This document shows positions 25,555 to 34,283 of a stretch of DNA of 64,000 bases, piece by piece (the stretch's first letter is position 1; each line of letters begins with the position of its first letter). Origin of the DNA: Hymenobacter rubidus. Its GTDB lineage: Bacteria > Bacteroidota > Bacteroidia > Cytophagales > Hymenobacteraceae. A program made the translations under genes and the position numbers. The notes beneath the pieces are model-generated. The model did no database searches and was not told the DNA's origin. It saw only the letters and a list, made by a program, of their open reading frames with translations. The stretch lies in assembly GCF_016734815.1 (NCBI RefSeq), contig NZ_JAERQF010000003.1, positions 238,452 through 302,451 on the forward strand, in the 5' to 3' direction.

Positions 25555-27591
25555 ATGTTTCGATTGCTGTTGCTACTCCTTTTTCTGCCCCTGGTTGCCT
25601 CTGCTCAAGCAGCTTTTGTGCCCGATGACCGGGCGTATTACGGACTGATTGACCGGGGCAGCGGGCGCTGCCTCGACGTGGCCAGCGCCAGCACGGCCAA
25701 CGGCGCGCCCGTGGTGCAGTGGGAGTTCACCCACGCCAACAGCCAGCAATGGCGGTTTGTGCCCATCCGGGAGGGCAGCGAGTATTTCCGCATCGAGGCC
25801 CGCCACAGCACCCAGTGCCTGACCGTGGACAAGCCCGGCGAAGGCACGGCGCTGGTGCAGCGGCCGTTTCAGGGCAGCGAGCAGCAGCAGTGGCGGCTGG
25901 TGCCGGCCGGGCCGGCCGGCAGCTTTCAGCTCGAAAACCGCAGCGAAAGCCGGGTGGCGGCCCTGGCCTCGTCCGACAAGTTCAACGGTACAGCGGTGGT
26001 GGCCCAGAAGAGCAACGGGCGGGCCAGCCAGCAGTGGCACCTGTTTCGGCTGCGCCTGAATGTGCTGGAAGGCCCCTCGCCGTTTGGGCCACCGCTGCCG
26101 CTGGCCGGCAGCGTGAACACGCCCGGCAACGAGGTGCACCCCGTGCTCAGCCCCGACGGCAACACGCTGTACTTCGCCCGCACCAAATTTGCCGGCAACA
26201 CCGAAGGCAACACCGACTCGGGCGATGCCTGGCTGAGCCAAAGCCCCGACAAAGGCCAGACCTGGGGCCCGCCCACCCGCCTCGATGGCGTGAACACCCC
26301 CCAGAACAACGCCGTGGAATCGACGACGGGCACGGGCGGGCAGATGCTGCTGGTGCGCGGCACCTACGGCCGCGACGGCTTCCTGGACGAGGGCCTGAGC
26401 CGGGTGGCCCAGGCGGCCGCCACCGCCCCCGGCGCCACCCCCAAAAGTGTGCGGCCCGAGGCCCTGCGCATTGCCAATTTCTATTCGGCGGTGCCCGGCA
26501 CGGGCTTTTACATGTCGGCCGATGGGCAGGTGCTGCTCCTCTCGCTGGAACGCGGCGACTCCGAAGGCGGCAACGACATTTACCTGAGCCGGCCCGACGG
26601 CAGCGGCGGCTACACCGAGCCCAAAAGCCTGGGGCCGGTGCTGAATTCGCCCGGCTTCGACTTTGCGCCCTGGCTCGCGCCCGACGGCAAAACCCTTTAT
26701 TTTGCCTCGTATGGCCACATGGGCTACGGCTCGGCCGATATTTTTGTGAGCCGCCGGCTCGATGAAAGCTGGAGCAAGTGGAGCGAGCCCCGCAACCTGG
26801 GCCCGGCCCTGAACGGACCCGGCTTCAACGCCTACCTCTGCCTCTCGCCCGACGGCAAGACGGCCTATTTTTCCTCCTCGGCCACGCCCAATGGCACCAA
26901 GGACATCCTGCGCACGGGCCGCGCTACGCCCCCCGATTCGCTGCCCAAGCCCGTCGTGGCCGAGGCCGGCGAAAGCGGCGGGCGGGCCTTCCTGAGCGGG
27001 CGCGTGCTCGATGCCCGCACCAAGCAGCCGGTGCCCGGCGCCGTGGTGAAGGCCAACCTGCTGAGCACGGCCACCGGGGCGCAGTTCAACGCCACCAGTC
27101 GGGCCGATAATTCGGGCAATTACCAGATGTCGCTGCTGCCCGGCAAATACTACCTCTCGGCCAACGGCGGCGGTTTTCTGACCGTGGGCGACACCCTGGT
27201 GGCCAGCGGTTCGCCCCGCCTCGACCTGCTGCTGCTGCCCGCCGCCGTGGGGGCCAAAGTCGACTTGCCCAGCATCATTTTCACCCAGGGCAAAGCCACG
27301 CTGCTGGGCACCGCCTACACCGAGCTCAACCGCCTGGCCATTGCCATGCAGGCCAGCCCCACCACCGACATCCGCCTCGAAGGCCACACCGACAACGTGG
27401 GCCCGGCCGATAAAAACCAGCAGCTGTCCGAAGACCGGGTGGCCGAAGTGAAGCGCTACCTGGTGGGCCGCGGCGTCGACGAGAAGCGCATCAGCACGGT
27501 GGGCTTTGGGGGTTCGAAGCCAAAATTCAGCAACGACCGCGAGGAGACCCGGCGCCTCAACCGCCGCGTGGAACTGGTGATTGTGAAGTAG
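25555..27591 (+). CDS. Ricin-type lectin, PD40 propeller and OmpA fusion protein
   Basis: A 678-residue exported protein, start ATG at 25555 giving signal peptide MFRLLLLLLFLPLVASAQA. Domain order: a ricin-type beta-trefoil (about 20-165) with three QxW motifs (SQQWRF, QQQWRL, SQQWHL); PD40/WD40-like propeller repeats (about 190-460, for example HPVLSPDGNTLYFARTKF); a carboxypeptidase regulatory-like domain (about 480-565); and a C-terminal OmpA peptidoglycan-binding domain (about 570-678, LEGHTDNVGPADKNQQLSE). It probably links the outer membrane to peptidoglycan while displaying a carbohydrate-binding module. The lectin at the N-terminus is the unusual part; OmpA-PD40 proteins otherwise are common here. 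Confidence 0.9.
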   Translation: MFRLLLLLLFLPLVASAQAAFVPDDRAYYGLIDRGSGRCLDVASASTANGAPVVQWEFTHANSQQWRFVPIREGSEYFRIEARHSTQCLTVDKPGEGTALVQRPFQGSEQQQWRLVPAGPAGSFQLENRSESRVAALASSDKFNGTAVVAQKSNGRASQQWHLFRLRLNVLEGPSPFGPPLPLAGSVNTPGNEVHPVLSPDGNTLYFARTKFAGNTEGNTDSGDAWLSQSPDKGQTWGPPTRLDGVNTPQNNAVESTTGTGGQMLLVRGTYGRDGFLDEGLSRVAQAAATAPGATPKSVRPEALRIANFYSAVPGTGFYMSADGQVLLLSLERGDSEGGNDIYLSRPDGSGGYTEPKSLGPVLNSPGFDFAPWLAPDGKTLYFASYGHMGYGSADIFVSRRLDESWSKWSEPRNLGPALNGPGFNAYLCLSPDGKTAYFSSSATPNGTKDILRTGRATPPDSLPKPVVAEAGESGGRAFLSGRVLDARTKQPVPGAVVKANLLSTATGAQFNATSRADNSGNYQMSLLPGKYYLSANGGGFLTVGDTLVASGSPRLDLLLLPAAVGAKVDLPSIIFTQGKATLLGTAYTELNRLAIAMQASPTTDIRLEGHTDNVGPADKNQQLSEDRVAEVKRYLVGRGVDEKRISTVGFGGSKPKFSNDREETRRLNRRVELVIVK

Positions 27592-27601
27592 GAACACGTC
27601 C

Positions 27602-28495
27602 ATGACTGCCACCATTCTCACCGAAAACCAGCTGCCGGGGCTGCCCTCTGCATCGGGAGTTGAAATTATCGGCAGTGCCGCCTACGTCGTTGGCGACGAC
27701 TCGCCGTACCTGTACCAGCTCGATGCGGCCACGCTGGCCGTTACCAATCGGATTGCGCTGTTTGATACTGCTGCCTTCGCCACCGGCCGGATTCCCAAGC
27801 CCGAAAAGCCCGACCTAGAGTGCATGGCCGCCCTGACCTGGCCCGATGGCCGCCCCGGCTTGCTGCTGCTCGGCTCCGGCAGCCGCCCCAACCGGGCCCG
27901 CGGCTGGTTTGTGCCCTCCGAAAGCCCTCAAACGCCCCAGCTGCTGGACCTGGCGCTGCTCTACGCCCACCTCAGCGCCCACCTGCCCGCCGGGGTAGCC
28001 CTCAACCTCGAAGCCGCCGCGACCACCGACGCGGAGCTGCTGCTGTTTCAGCGCACCGTGGGCCGGGCCGATGCGGCGGCGCTGTTCGTGCTGCCGCTGG
28101 CGCCGGTACTTCAACTGCTGGCCGGGGCCGCTGGAGCACGGGTGCCCTCGCCGCACCAGCTTGTATTCGAGCTGCCGCTAATTGACGGGTGCCCGGCCGG
28201 CTTTTCGGGCGCGTCGTTCGTAAACGGAGTCCTGTTCGTGTCGGCTTCCGTCGAAAATACCGCCGATGCCGTGCTGGATGGGGCCGTGCTCGGCTCGTTT
28301 ATCGGAGTGGTGGACGTGGCGGCGCACACAGCCACCTTCGCCCGCTTGGCCTGGGCCGATGGCCGGCCGTATTACGGCAAAGTGGAAGGGTTGGCGGTGC
28401 GGCAGCAACTGGCCGATGGCCAGTTTGAGCTATTGCTCGTGACCGATGACGACGCGGGCGGGAGCACCGCCGCTACGGCTCATCTGGTGCTGTGA
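27602..28495 (+). CDS. Conserved protein of unknown function, possible beta-propeller (DUF6929-like)
   Basis: 297 residues with no signal peptide or membrane helix. Repeated strand-turn units such as GVEIIGSAAYVVGDDSPYLY, KPDLECMAALTWPDGRPGLL, and GSGSRPNRARGWF suggest a small beta-propeller. It may belong to DUF6929, but I cannot confirm that from memory. It starts 10 bases after the OmpA fusion gene, so the two are likely co-transcribed. The product would be cytosolic. No catalytic motif is recognised. Confidence 0.65.
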   Translation: MTATILTENQLPGLPSASGVEIIGSAAYVVGDDSPYLYQLDAATLAVTNRIALFDTAAFATGRIPKPEKPDLECMAALTWPDGRPGLLLLGSGSRPNRARGWFVPSESPQTPQLLDLALLYAHLSAHLPAGVALNLEAAATTDAELLLFQRTVGRADAAALFVLPLAPVLQLLAGAAGARVPSPHQLVFELPLIDGCPAGFSGASFVNGVLFVSASVENTADAVLDGAVLGSFIGVVDVAAHTATFARLAWADGRPYYGKVEGLAVRQQLADGQFELLLVTDDDAGGSTAATAHLVL

Positions 28496-28634
28496 GTGCG
28501 TCTCTTGCCCCACTTTTGGGCTGCTTTTCGTGTGCTGCAGCGCACAGCGAAATGCCTCGTGTGCAGCCACTTGGCCCGCCGGTAAAGTCAATCGATTTTC
28601 GCCCCGCGGCCCTGGCCGAATAAGCCCCGACAGG

Positions 28635-29039
28635 CTAGGGCAATTGCAGGAGCCAGGCCGTCGCTTCATCTTCGGTAGCAAACAACCGGTACCGGAGGGC
28701 CGACTGCTGGTGCAAGGTGTCGGCGAGGGCGTCGGGTGGCAAGTGGGCCAGCCGCTCGCCGGACACCAGCACGGCTCCGTATAGCTCGTAGCCATCCTGG
28801 GCGCTGCGCTCCAGCCAATAGTTGGCCACCCACTGCTGCTCTTCGGCGGTAAAGGTGGTGATGTAGCGTTGGTCGGCCAGGATTTTGTGCCAGCCGTGGC
28901 GACGCAAAAGCTGGTGCGTGTGCGTAAGAAGAGCCTGAAACGTTGCGAAATCGCGGGGTCCCTCGGCGTATTGGACCAAGGCATAGCCATGGGGATGTTC
29001 CAGCACACGCCCAACAGGATTTTCAAAGTATAAACGCAT
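28635..29039 (-). CDS. STAS/SpoIIAA-like protein of unknown function (paralogue 1)
   Basis: 134 residues, soluble, with alternating strands and helices. The central segment HGWHKILADQRYITTFTAEE and the ending FATEDEATAWLLQLP match the divergently transcribed neighbour at the same relative positions (RKMLSDHGQRQPLSGQAQQW and FSNVEDAEAWL). The pattern, with an Asp after a hydrophobic strand and a C-terminal EDEAxAWL helix, recalls the SpoIIAA/STAS-like proteins that Bacteroidota carry in many copies. A regulatory or sensing role is possible, but nothing in the sequence shows it. Confidence 0.65.
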   Translation of the reverse strand: MRLYFENPVGRVLEHPHGYALVQYAEGPRDFATFQALLTHTHQLLRRHGWHKILADQRYITTFTAEEQQWVANYWLERSAQDGYELYGAVLVSGERLAHLPPDALADTLHQQSALRYRLFATEDEATAWLLQLP

Positions 29040-29182
29040 AGAGGATAAGCGAAAGCACGCAGATGTATTAGAAATAATATAATTTAACTTGAAAATAATC
29101 TATTGATAAGACTGAGGACGGGGGGATATACGTATTTATGCCCGTGTCGTTTTCAGGAAGCGGCGCTTGGCGGTATGGAACG

Positions 29183-29190
29183 TAGATTTG
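29183..29190 (+). promoter_or_regulatory. Candidate -7 box (TAGATTTG)
   Basis: TAGATTTG fits TAnnTTTG, 43 nt upstream of the 29234 start. The nearest TTG (29167-29169) is only 13 nt away, so the match is partial. The divergent spacer 29040-29233 is much more AT-rich than its surroundings, as expected for a promoter region serving both genes. Confidence 0.35.
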
Positions 29191-29233
29191 TGGGCTTTTG
29201 TGGCAATTTTATTGTGCGGCCTCTACCTTTTTT

Positions 29234-29665
29234 ATGAACCAAGCACCCCGCGCGCAGGAAACCATTTATTTTCAAAGTGTCGTGGGCAAGGTTTCTTACC
29301 ATCCGGCGGGCTTTGTGCGCTTGGCCTGGGGCAGCGGGCGGGCTTCTTTTGAGGCCTTGCAGACCTATTACGAGCAGGTATTGGAGCTGCTGCGCAGCAC
29401 CGGAACCCGCAAAATGCTGTCGGACCACGGCCAGCGCCAGCCGCTATCGGGCCAGGCGCAGCAGTGGCTAACGGAGCAATGGATTCCGAGGGCCATCGGC
29501 CAGGCCCAGGCCCGCTACTGCGCCATTGTGGAAGGGGCCGACCCACTGCACCGGCTATCCACCCAGTCGGTTGTGTCGGCGGCGCCGACGGGCTTGCTGT
29601 TCAAGCGGTTTTCCAACGTAGAAGATGCCGAAGCCTGGCTGCGCAGCCCGGAGCTAAGCCGGTAG
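29234..29665 (+). CDS. STAS/SpoIIAA-like protein of unknown function (paralogue 2)
   Basis: 143 residues, start ATG at 29234 (an earlier GTG at 29198 would add a hydrophobic piece not seen in the paralogue). It has GKVSYHPAGFVRLAWGSGRA, then TGTRKMLSDHGQRQPLSGQA, and ends in EDAEAWLRSPELSR. It is homologous along its length to the divergent gene at 28635-29039, though clearly diverged. The pair shares one AT-rich intergenic region. Unknown function; cytosolic. Confidence 0.65.
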   Translation: MNQAPRAQETIYFQSVVGKVSYHPAGFVRLAWGSGRASFEALQTYYEQVLELLRSTGTRKMLSDHGQRQPLSGQAQQWLTEQWIPRAIGQAQARYCAIVEGADPLHRLSTQSVVSAAPTGLLFKRFSNVEDAEAWLRSPELSR

Positions 29666-29714
29666 CAGGGGCGGGTGGCCGGTGTATGCCAAGCGACTCA
29701 GGGAAAGGCTTTAG

Positions 29715-29802
29715 GACGCCCTGCGAAGCGTAATCGAAGCATCTCGCGTGCAGCAGTAAATCTGATTACTTGCGCGCTATTGGCAAGCTCGGCAGGACGG
29801 GC
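29715..29802. repeat. Degenerate family A palindrome (copy A4)
   Basis: GACGCCCTGCGAAGCGTAAT, then CGAAGCATCTCGCG, a spacer with AGTAAATCTGATTACTTGCG, then GCAAGCTCGGCAGGACGGGC. It keeps the order and spacing of family A, but the arms have decayed and no longer pair along their length. It lies 50 nt after paralogue 2 and ahead of the AI-2E permease stop. Confidence 0.6.
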
Positions 29803-29813
29803 CAACAGCCTAC

Positions 29814-30947
29814 TTAAGCATCCTTCGATTTGCTTTCTTCCTGCAACACCTCTTTGCGCGGCGGGTTCACGCGGCGCCCGCGGGGCGTTTCTTCATCGCC
29901 CAGCACCATGCCCCAGGGCTTGAGCGACTCGATGCGGTCGAACACAATCTTGAGAATGGCGATAACGGGCAGCGCCAAAAACATGCCCGCCACCCCGCCA
30001 ATGGCATTGCCTACCAGCACGCCCACGATGGCCACCAGGGCGTTGACCTTGATTTTGGAGGCCACAATGCGCGGAATGAGGTAGTGGTTGTCAATGAATT
30101 GAATAACCATGTAGGCGGCCAGTACGGCCAGCGCGTGGCCATAGCCGGGCTTGGCCACAAAGGCCATGAGCATGGGCAGGGCAATGGCAATGAGCCCGCC
30201 GATATAAGGAATAAAATTCAGCAGCGCGCCCAGCACGCCCAGCAGCAGCGCATACGGCACCCCAATGATGAGCAGCGCCACGGTGTTGAGCGTGGCCACA
30301 ATGCTGGCCTCGATGAGCAGGCCCACCATGTAGCTCTGAATGGCGGCTTTGCTCTCGCGCAGCACCTCGGTCACGCCGGCGTCCTGCCGGTGGCCGGAAA
30401 AGGCCTGAATTAAAAAATCGACTAGGCGCTTTTGGTAGAGAAACAACAGGAAAATGTAGACCGGAATCAGCGTGGCGACCACCAGCAGGCCGGACACGGC
30501 CGACAGCGTGCCGCCCAGCAGGCCCGACGCGCGGTTGCCGGCTTCGTTCAGCCAGCCCTGCAGCTTCTGGTCGCTCAGGCCGAAGCGGCTTTGCAGCCAC
30601 TGGTGCACCTGCGCGGTGGTCTGGGCAAACTTGGCCTTGAACAGCGGCATCTGGCTGGATAGCTGCGCCGCTTCGAGGTAAATGAAGTACAGCAGGCCCA
30701 GCAGCGCCGTCACGCCCAGCACCACCGTAAGGGCAATGGCCAGCAGCGGCGGCACCCGGTGCCGGAGCAGCCACTGCTCCACGGGGTGCAGCATGATGGC
30801 AAAGATGGCCGCAAAAAACAGCGGGAAGATGATTTCGCTGGCAATGTGCAGCGTGAACACCGTGAGGGCCAGCCCCAGCAGCACGAGCGGTGCCTTAACG
30901 TAGAGCGGAAATTGCAGCTCGCGGGAGTGGTTGTCGGGGTCGGGCAT
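29814..30947 (-). CDS. AI-2E family transporter / PerM-like permease
   Basis: A 377-residue inner-membrane protein of the PF01594 (AI-2 exporter / PerM) family with about eight hydrophobic helices in the usual 3+5 arrangement. Signature regions are VLGALLNFIPYIGGLIAIAL (about 237-256) and the C-terminal PRIVASKIKVNALVAIVGVL, then LALPVIAILKIVFDR. The charged cytosolic tail (EETPRGRRVNPPRKEVLQEE) is at the end. Family members export small molecules or act as sodium/proton antiporters; the substrate here cannot be told. It is probably transcribed alone. Confidence 0.9.
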   Translation of the reverse strand: MPDPDNHSRELQFPLYVKAPLVLLGLALTVFTLHIASEIIFPLFFAAIFAIMLHPVEQWLLRHRVPPLLAIALTVVLGVTALLGLLYFIYLEAAQLSSQMPLFKAKFAQTTAQVHQWLQSRFGLSDQKLQGWLNEAGNRASGLLGGTLSAVSGLLVVATLIPVYIFLLFLYQKRLVDFLIQAFSGHRQDAGVTEVLRESKAAIQSYMVGLLIEASIVATLNTVALLIIGVPYALLLGVLGALLNFIPYIGGLIAIALPMLMAFVAKPGYGHALAVLAAYMVIQFIDNHYLIPRIVASKIKVNALVAIVGVLVGNAIGGVAGMFLALPVIAILKIVFDRIESLKPWGMVLGDEETPRGRRVNPPRKEVLQEESKSKDA

Positions 30948-31039
30948 AGAACGGGGAAGGCGATAAGCGCAGGTGTAGCGTAGGCCCGCTTACGTTCCCA
31001 GGCCCAGGGCGTTGCCGCAAGTACGGCCCACAACGGGCC

Positions 31040-32230
31040 TCAGCGCGTAAAATCCTCGGCTACCTGCAGGAACATGGGCGACGGCACTTCCGTGGTTTGG
31101 CCGGTGGGCGTGAGCTGGCCCGATTGCGGGTCGACGCGGAACGTGACCACGTTGTTGGAGTTTTGGTTGGCCACCAGCAGGAGCCGGCCGCTGGGGTCGA
31201 GGGTGAAGTTGCGCGGCGTCTTGCCTTGCGTATCAACGTCCTGAATGGGCACCAGCGTGCCCGTGCCCGAATCGATGGCGAACACCGCGATGCTGTTGTG
31301 GCCGCGGTTGGAAGCGTAGAGAAACAAGCCGTTGGGCGAAACGTGAAGGTCGGCGCAGGAGTTTTCGCCCGTGTAGCCCGCCGGCAGCGCCGATAGGGTC
31401 TGCATTTCCGTGAAGCGCCCCCCGGCTGCGTCGTAGGCCAGCGCCGTCACCGTCGAGCTCAGCTCGTTAATCAGGTAGGCGTGCTTGCCGTTGGGGTGGA
31501 ACACGAGGTGGCGCGGGCCGGCGCCGGGCTTGGCCACGAAGGCCGGCTCGGGCTGGCGCGTGAGGCGCCCGGCGGCCGGGTCGAGGCGGTAGGCATACAC
31601 GCGGTCGGTGCCCAGGTTCACAGCAAAGGCAAACCGGTTGGCCGGGTCGGGGAGGAGGCAGTGGGCGTGGGGGCCGCCCTGGTTGCGGTGCGGGCCGGAG
31701 CCCTCGTGCTGGTCGGTAACGGGCGCGCCCAGCCGGCCGTCGGCCGCCACGGGCAGCAGGCTCACGTTGCCGCCCACGTAGTTGGCCACCAGCGCTGCTT
31801 TGCCGGTGTGGTCGAGGCTGATGTAGCAGGGCGAGGCGCCGTTGGACGGCTGCTGGTTGAGGAGCTTGAGGTCGCCGGAGTGCGGGTCCACGGCAAACGC
31901 GCTGACGGCCCCGCTTTTGGCCCCCCGAAAGGACTGGGTTTCGTTCACTGCGTACAGAAAGCGGCGGCTGGCGCCCAGCGTGAGGTACGTTGGGCTGGCG
32001 CCGCCGTGCTGGGCGCTCACGCGGGTGAGGGCACCGGTGGTGGGGGAGACGCGGTAGAGAAAAATCGTGTTGTCCTGCTCGCCAGCCACGTTGGTGCCCA
32101 CATACAGGAGGTACTCCTTGGCGCTAGTTGATGGACCGGCGGAGCGCACGCAGCCACTCAGCAGAACGGATAGGAGGCCGAGGCAATTGGCCGCTACCAA
32201 CAGGCGCGGCAAGGCAATGGGGTGGGACAT
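31040..32230 (-). CDS. Lactonase-family seven-bladed beta-propeller lipoprotein
   Basis: A 396-residue protein with a lipoprotein signal (VLLSGC, lipidated Cys about 27). It continues as a seven-bladed propeller of the PF10282 lactonase family: LYVGTNVAGEQDNTIFLYRV, RRFLYAVNE, GSGPHRNQGGPHAHCLLPDP, GAGPRHLVFHPNGKHAYLIN and PRNFTLDPSGRLLLVANQNS. E. coli Pgl of this family hydrolyses 6-phosphogluconolactone, but an exported, lipidated version is unlikely to serve the pentose phosphate pathway, and periplasmic lactonase or binding roles are equally possible. Single-gene unit. Confidence 0.88.
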   Translation of the reverse strand: MSHPIALPRLLVAANCLGLLSVLLSGCVRSAGPSTSAKEYLLYVGTNVAGEQDNTIFLYRVSPTTGALTRVSAQHGGASPTYLTLGASRRFLYAVNETQSFRGAKSGAVSAFAVDPHSGDLKLLNQQPSNGASPCYISLDHTGKAALVANYVGGNVSLLPVAADGRLGAPVTDQHEGSGPHRNQGGPHAHCLLPDPANRFAFAVNLGTDRVYAYRLDPAAGRLTRQPEPAFVAKPGAGPRHLVFHPNGKHAYLINELSSTVTALAYDAAGGRFTEMQTLSALPAGYTGENSCADLHVSPNGLFLYASNRGHNSIAVFAIDSGTGTLVPIQDVDTQGKTPRNFTLDPSGRLLLVANQNSNNVVTFRVDPQSGQLTPTGQTTEVPSPMFLQVAEDFTR

Positions 32231-32579
32231 TTAAGGGAGCGGTAAGAATAGGCTGCAAAAATGCAACAATCCCCGGCATTGGCCCCGTGCCCGCGCCGCC
32301 GCATGGCACAAGTTGGCTGCCGGAGCCAGCGGAGCCGCAATGCCAGCGCGGCAAACGCCGCCCGCCCCAGCCGCCGAAAAACGGAGGGTGGCCCTGCCCA
32401 CCGCGCCGCCGTGCCTTGCCGCGCCACGAAAGCCGGCCCGTGGGCGAAGGCTCACAATATGTTCATTTGATGGGTATTAATCTTGCTGCTTCGGCGGCCA
32501 GAAAGCAGCAACCGGTGCCCCCGAATAGCGCCGCCAGTTGTGAAGCCGGCTGTTTTATTTCTCTCTTACTCACTTGTTC
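32231..32579. other. 349-nt intergenic region, no recognised element
   Basis: It lies between the lactonase start and the small + strand gene. Short frames on both strands look non-coding (low-complexity Arg/Pro/Ala from GC-rich DNA). There is an AT-richer patch near 32450-32485 (CAATATGTTCATTTGATGGG) that could hold the promoter of the 103-residue gene. No long inverted repeat seen. Confidence 0.4.
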
Positions 32580-32891
32580 ATGCCTCACTTTACGCGCTTA
32601 CCGCTTGGTTCCGTGCTGCAGGTAGTCGAAGCGGTGCAGTGGTTTCCGGGGCTTGCCATTGCCGGCGTTTCCGACGAAGCCCCCGGCCATCCGGGCGGCG
32701 GATGGCTCCTGGCCATGCCGCCCCACGCTTTCCTGACCAGCGGCCGGAGCCGAATCACGCTTTTTGCCGGCGATTGGGTCGTCACCGAAAATTCGGGCCG
32801 GCAGCACGTTTGCCAGGACGTTCTTTTCCGCCAGCAGTACCAATTGCTGGAAACCAAGCCGGCCGGTGCGCCGCAAAGCGTCGCGCACTAG
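32580..32891 (+). CDS. Small protein of unknown function, PGDYG-like
   Basis: 103 residues, ATG at 32580. The segment LFAGDWVVTENSGRQHVCQD, then VLFRQQYQ, resembles the GDYLVTGPDGExYPV...FxxxYE pattern of small PGDYG-type proteins, which carry a binding motif of unknown role. The N-terminal half (VQWFPGLAIAGVSDEAPGHP, then GGGWLLAMPPHAF) has no match I know. Codon use and position-specific GC look coding, but the support is modest. A perfect 18-bp inverted repeat follows 38 nt after the stop. Confidence 0.55.
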   Translation: MPHFTRLPLGSVLQVVEAVQWFPGLAIAGVSDEAPGHPGGGWLLAMPPHAFLTSGRSRITLFAGDWVVTENSGRQHVCQDVLFRQQYQLLETKPAGAPQSVAH

Positions 32892-33206
32892 CGCGGCGGC
32901 TCCGATGGTTGGCCAGGGCTTCCTTGCCGCGGTTTCGCACTCGGTGCACCGTCTTTAACGCCGTACACCGAGTGCGAAACCGCTCTAACCAGGGCGATGC
33001 GGCACGTGGACGCCGCTGATGAGCCGATGAGCTGCTGACGAATGACTTTACGAAGAAGGACATTGGCAGGACTTGTGGCAGCATCTTCTGCCGCGTGTTC
33101 GATGCAGCCACAGCGGGCCGCTGCTGACGCTCCGGCCGCTCCGCTTATTCCGTGAAACAGCTTCGCCGGTTGATGAAAGCCAAGAACCGTTGCGGGAGAA
33201 GCACCC
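32892..33206. other. 315-nt intergenic region with a perfect inverted repeat
   Basis: It separates the 103-residue gene from the convergent PAS kinase. Apart from the 18-bp inverted repeat at 32929-32983, I see only GC-rich sequence without an open frame that looks coding, and no T-run terminator. Confidence 0.5.
32929..32983. repeat. Perfect 18-bp inverted repeat (family F)
   Basis: GCGGTTTCGCACTCGGTG (32929-32946) and CACCGAGTGCGAAACCGC (32966-32983) are exact reverse complements, loop 19 nt, with partial pairing continuing inward (GCACCG / CCGTAC). It begins 38 nt after a stop codon like most repeats in the window, but its sequence is unlike families A-E. Confidence 0.9.
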
Positions 33207-34283
33207 TCATCCCATTGGCACCGGAAGGCGCAGGCGCACGTAGGCACCGGAGTGGGGCATTTTGCCCACCTCGATGGTGCCGCCGAGCAGCGTCACCCGG
33301 TCACGGATGTGGCGCAGGCCCATGCTGGCGCCCGCGGGCAGCATGTCGGCGGCGAAGCCCGGCCCGTTGTCTTCCACGCGCAGCAGCACAAACCCCGGCA
33401 CATTTTCCAGCTCCAGGCTGGCGTGGGTGGCTCCGGTCGCGTGCTTGACGACGTTCTGCAGCAGTTCCTGGGCAATGCGGTAGAGGGCCAGCTGGAGCGA
33501 ACCCGTCAGCGACGGCAACTCTTCATCGAGATGCACCTGGCATTTCACGCGCAGCACCACGCCGCTCATTTTTTGGCACAAGTCCTTGACGGCCGCCGGC
33601 AAGCCAAACTCCTCCAGCACCATCGGCACCAGCTCGTGCGAAATGGTGCGTACCTGGCGGATGGCATCGGCCAGCAACTCATCGGTTTCTTGCCGCAGGG
33701 CGTCGACCCTTGCATTCGGAGTGGGCAGCAAAACCCGCGACTGTTCCAGGCGTAGCTTGACGGCGAAGAGAAGTTGGCCAATGCCGTTGTGCAAGTTCTC
33801 GGCAATGCGCTTCCGCTCGGCCTCCTCGGCTTCCTGCACGGCAACAAATACGGCCTGCTGCTGCTCAAGCAACGCCTGCTCGGCCCGTCGGCGCGGCGTC
33901 GTGTTGATGGCCGTGCCCAGCCACTCGGTAATCTCGCCCTCGGCGTTGCGCACGGGCACGGCCCGCGAATGCACCCAGCCCACCGAGCCATCGGCTTGGA
34001 AGACCTGGTGTTCGTGGTCAAACATGCTTTGGGACTGAATGGCCTGGGCAATCCAGTCGAGCACCTGAGGCTGCTGCGGAGCCGGAATGTAGCTCGTCAG
34101 CCACGTTTCGGTGGGGGCAAAGGTGTCGGTGAGAAAGGTTTTGCCAACCAAGCGGTACATGTAGCGCCAGTCGGCGCTCATTTTGTACACAATGTCAAAG
34201 CTGGCGGCCAAAAACAGGCGAAATTCTTCTTCGGAGTGAAGCAGGGCGGGTACGGCGGGTTCAGCGAACGGGTCTTTTTCCAT
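33207..34283 (-). CDS. PAS-domain sensor histidine kinase (orphan, cytosolic)
   Basis: 358 residues without membrane helices, start MEKDPFAEP. The PAS/PAC domain (about 18-132: FRLFLAASFDIVYKMSADWR, then WVHSRAVPVRNAEGEITEWL) is followed by a short coiled coil. Dimerisation helix of HisKA_3 type: RKRIAENLHNGIGQLLFAVK (His165). The ATPase domain has RIAQELLQNVVKHATGATHA, VEDNGPGF and MGLRHIRDRV. It should phosphorylate a NarL-type regulator, but none is adjacent, so its partner is elsewhere (possibly the regulator at 24669). The PAS ligand is unknown; there is no obvious heme or flavin signature. Confidence 0.9.
   Translation of the reverse strand: MEKDPFAEPAVPALLHSEEEFRLFLAASFDIVYKMSADWRYMYRLVGKTFLTDTFAPTETWLTSYIPAPQQPQVLDWIAQAIQSQSMFDHEHQVFQADGSVGWVHSRAVPVRNAEGEITEWLGTAINTTPRRRAEQALLEQQQAVFVAVQEAEEAERKRIAENLHNGIGQLLFAVKLRLEQSRVLLPTPNARVDALRQETDELLADAIRQVRTISHELVPMVLEEFGLPAAVKDLCQKMSGVVLRVKCQVHLDEELPSLTGSLQLALYRIAQELLQNVVKHATGATHASLELENVPGFVLLRVEDNGPGFAADMLPAGASMGLRHIRDRVTLLGGTIEVGKMPHSGAYVRLRLPVPMG

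Noticed and set aside
25573..27621. 682-codon minus-strand ORF opposite the lectin-OmpA gene
   Set aside because: Antisense shadow; the + strand frame has a signal peptide and four recognisable domains.
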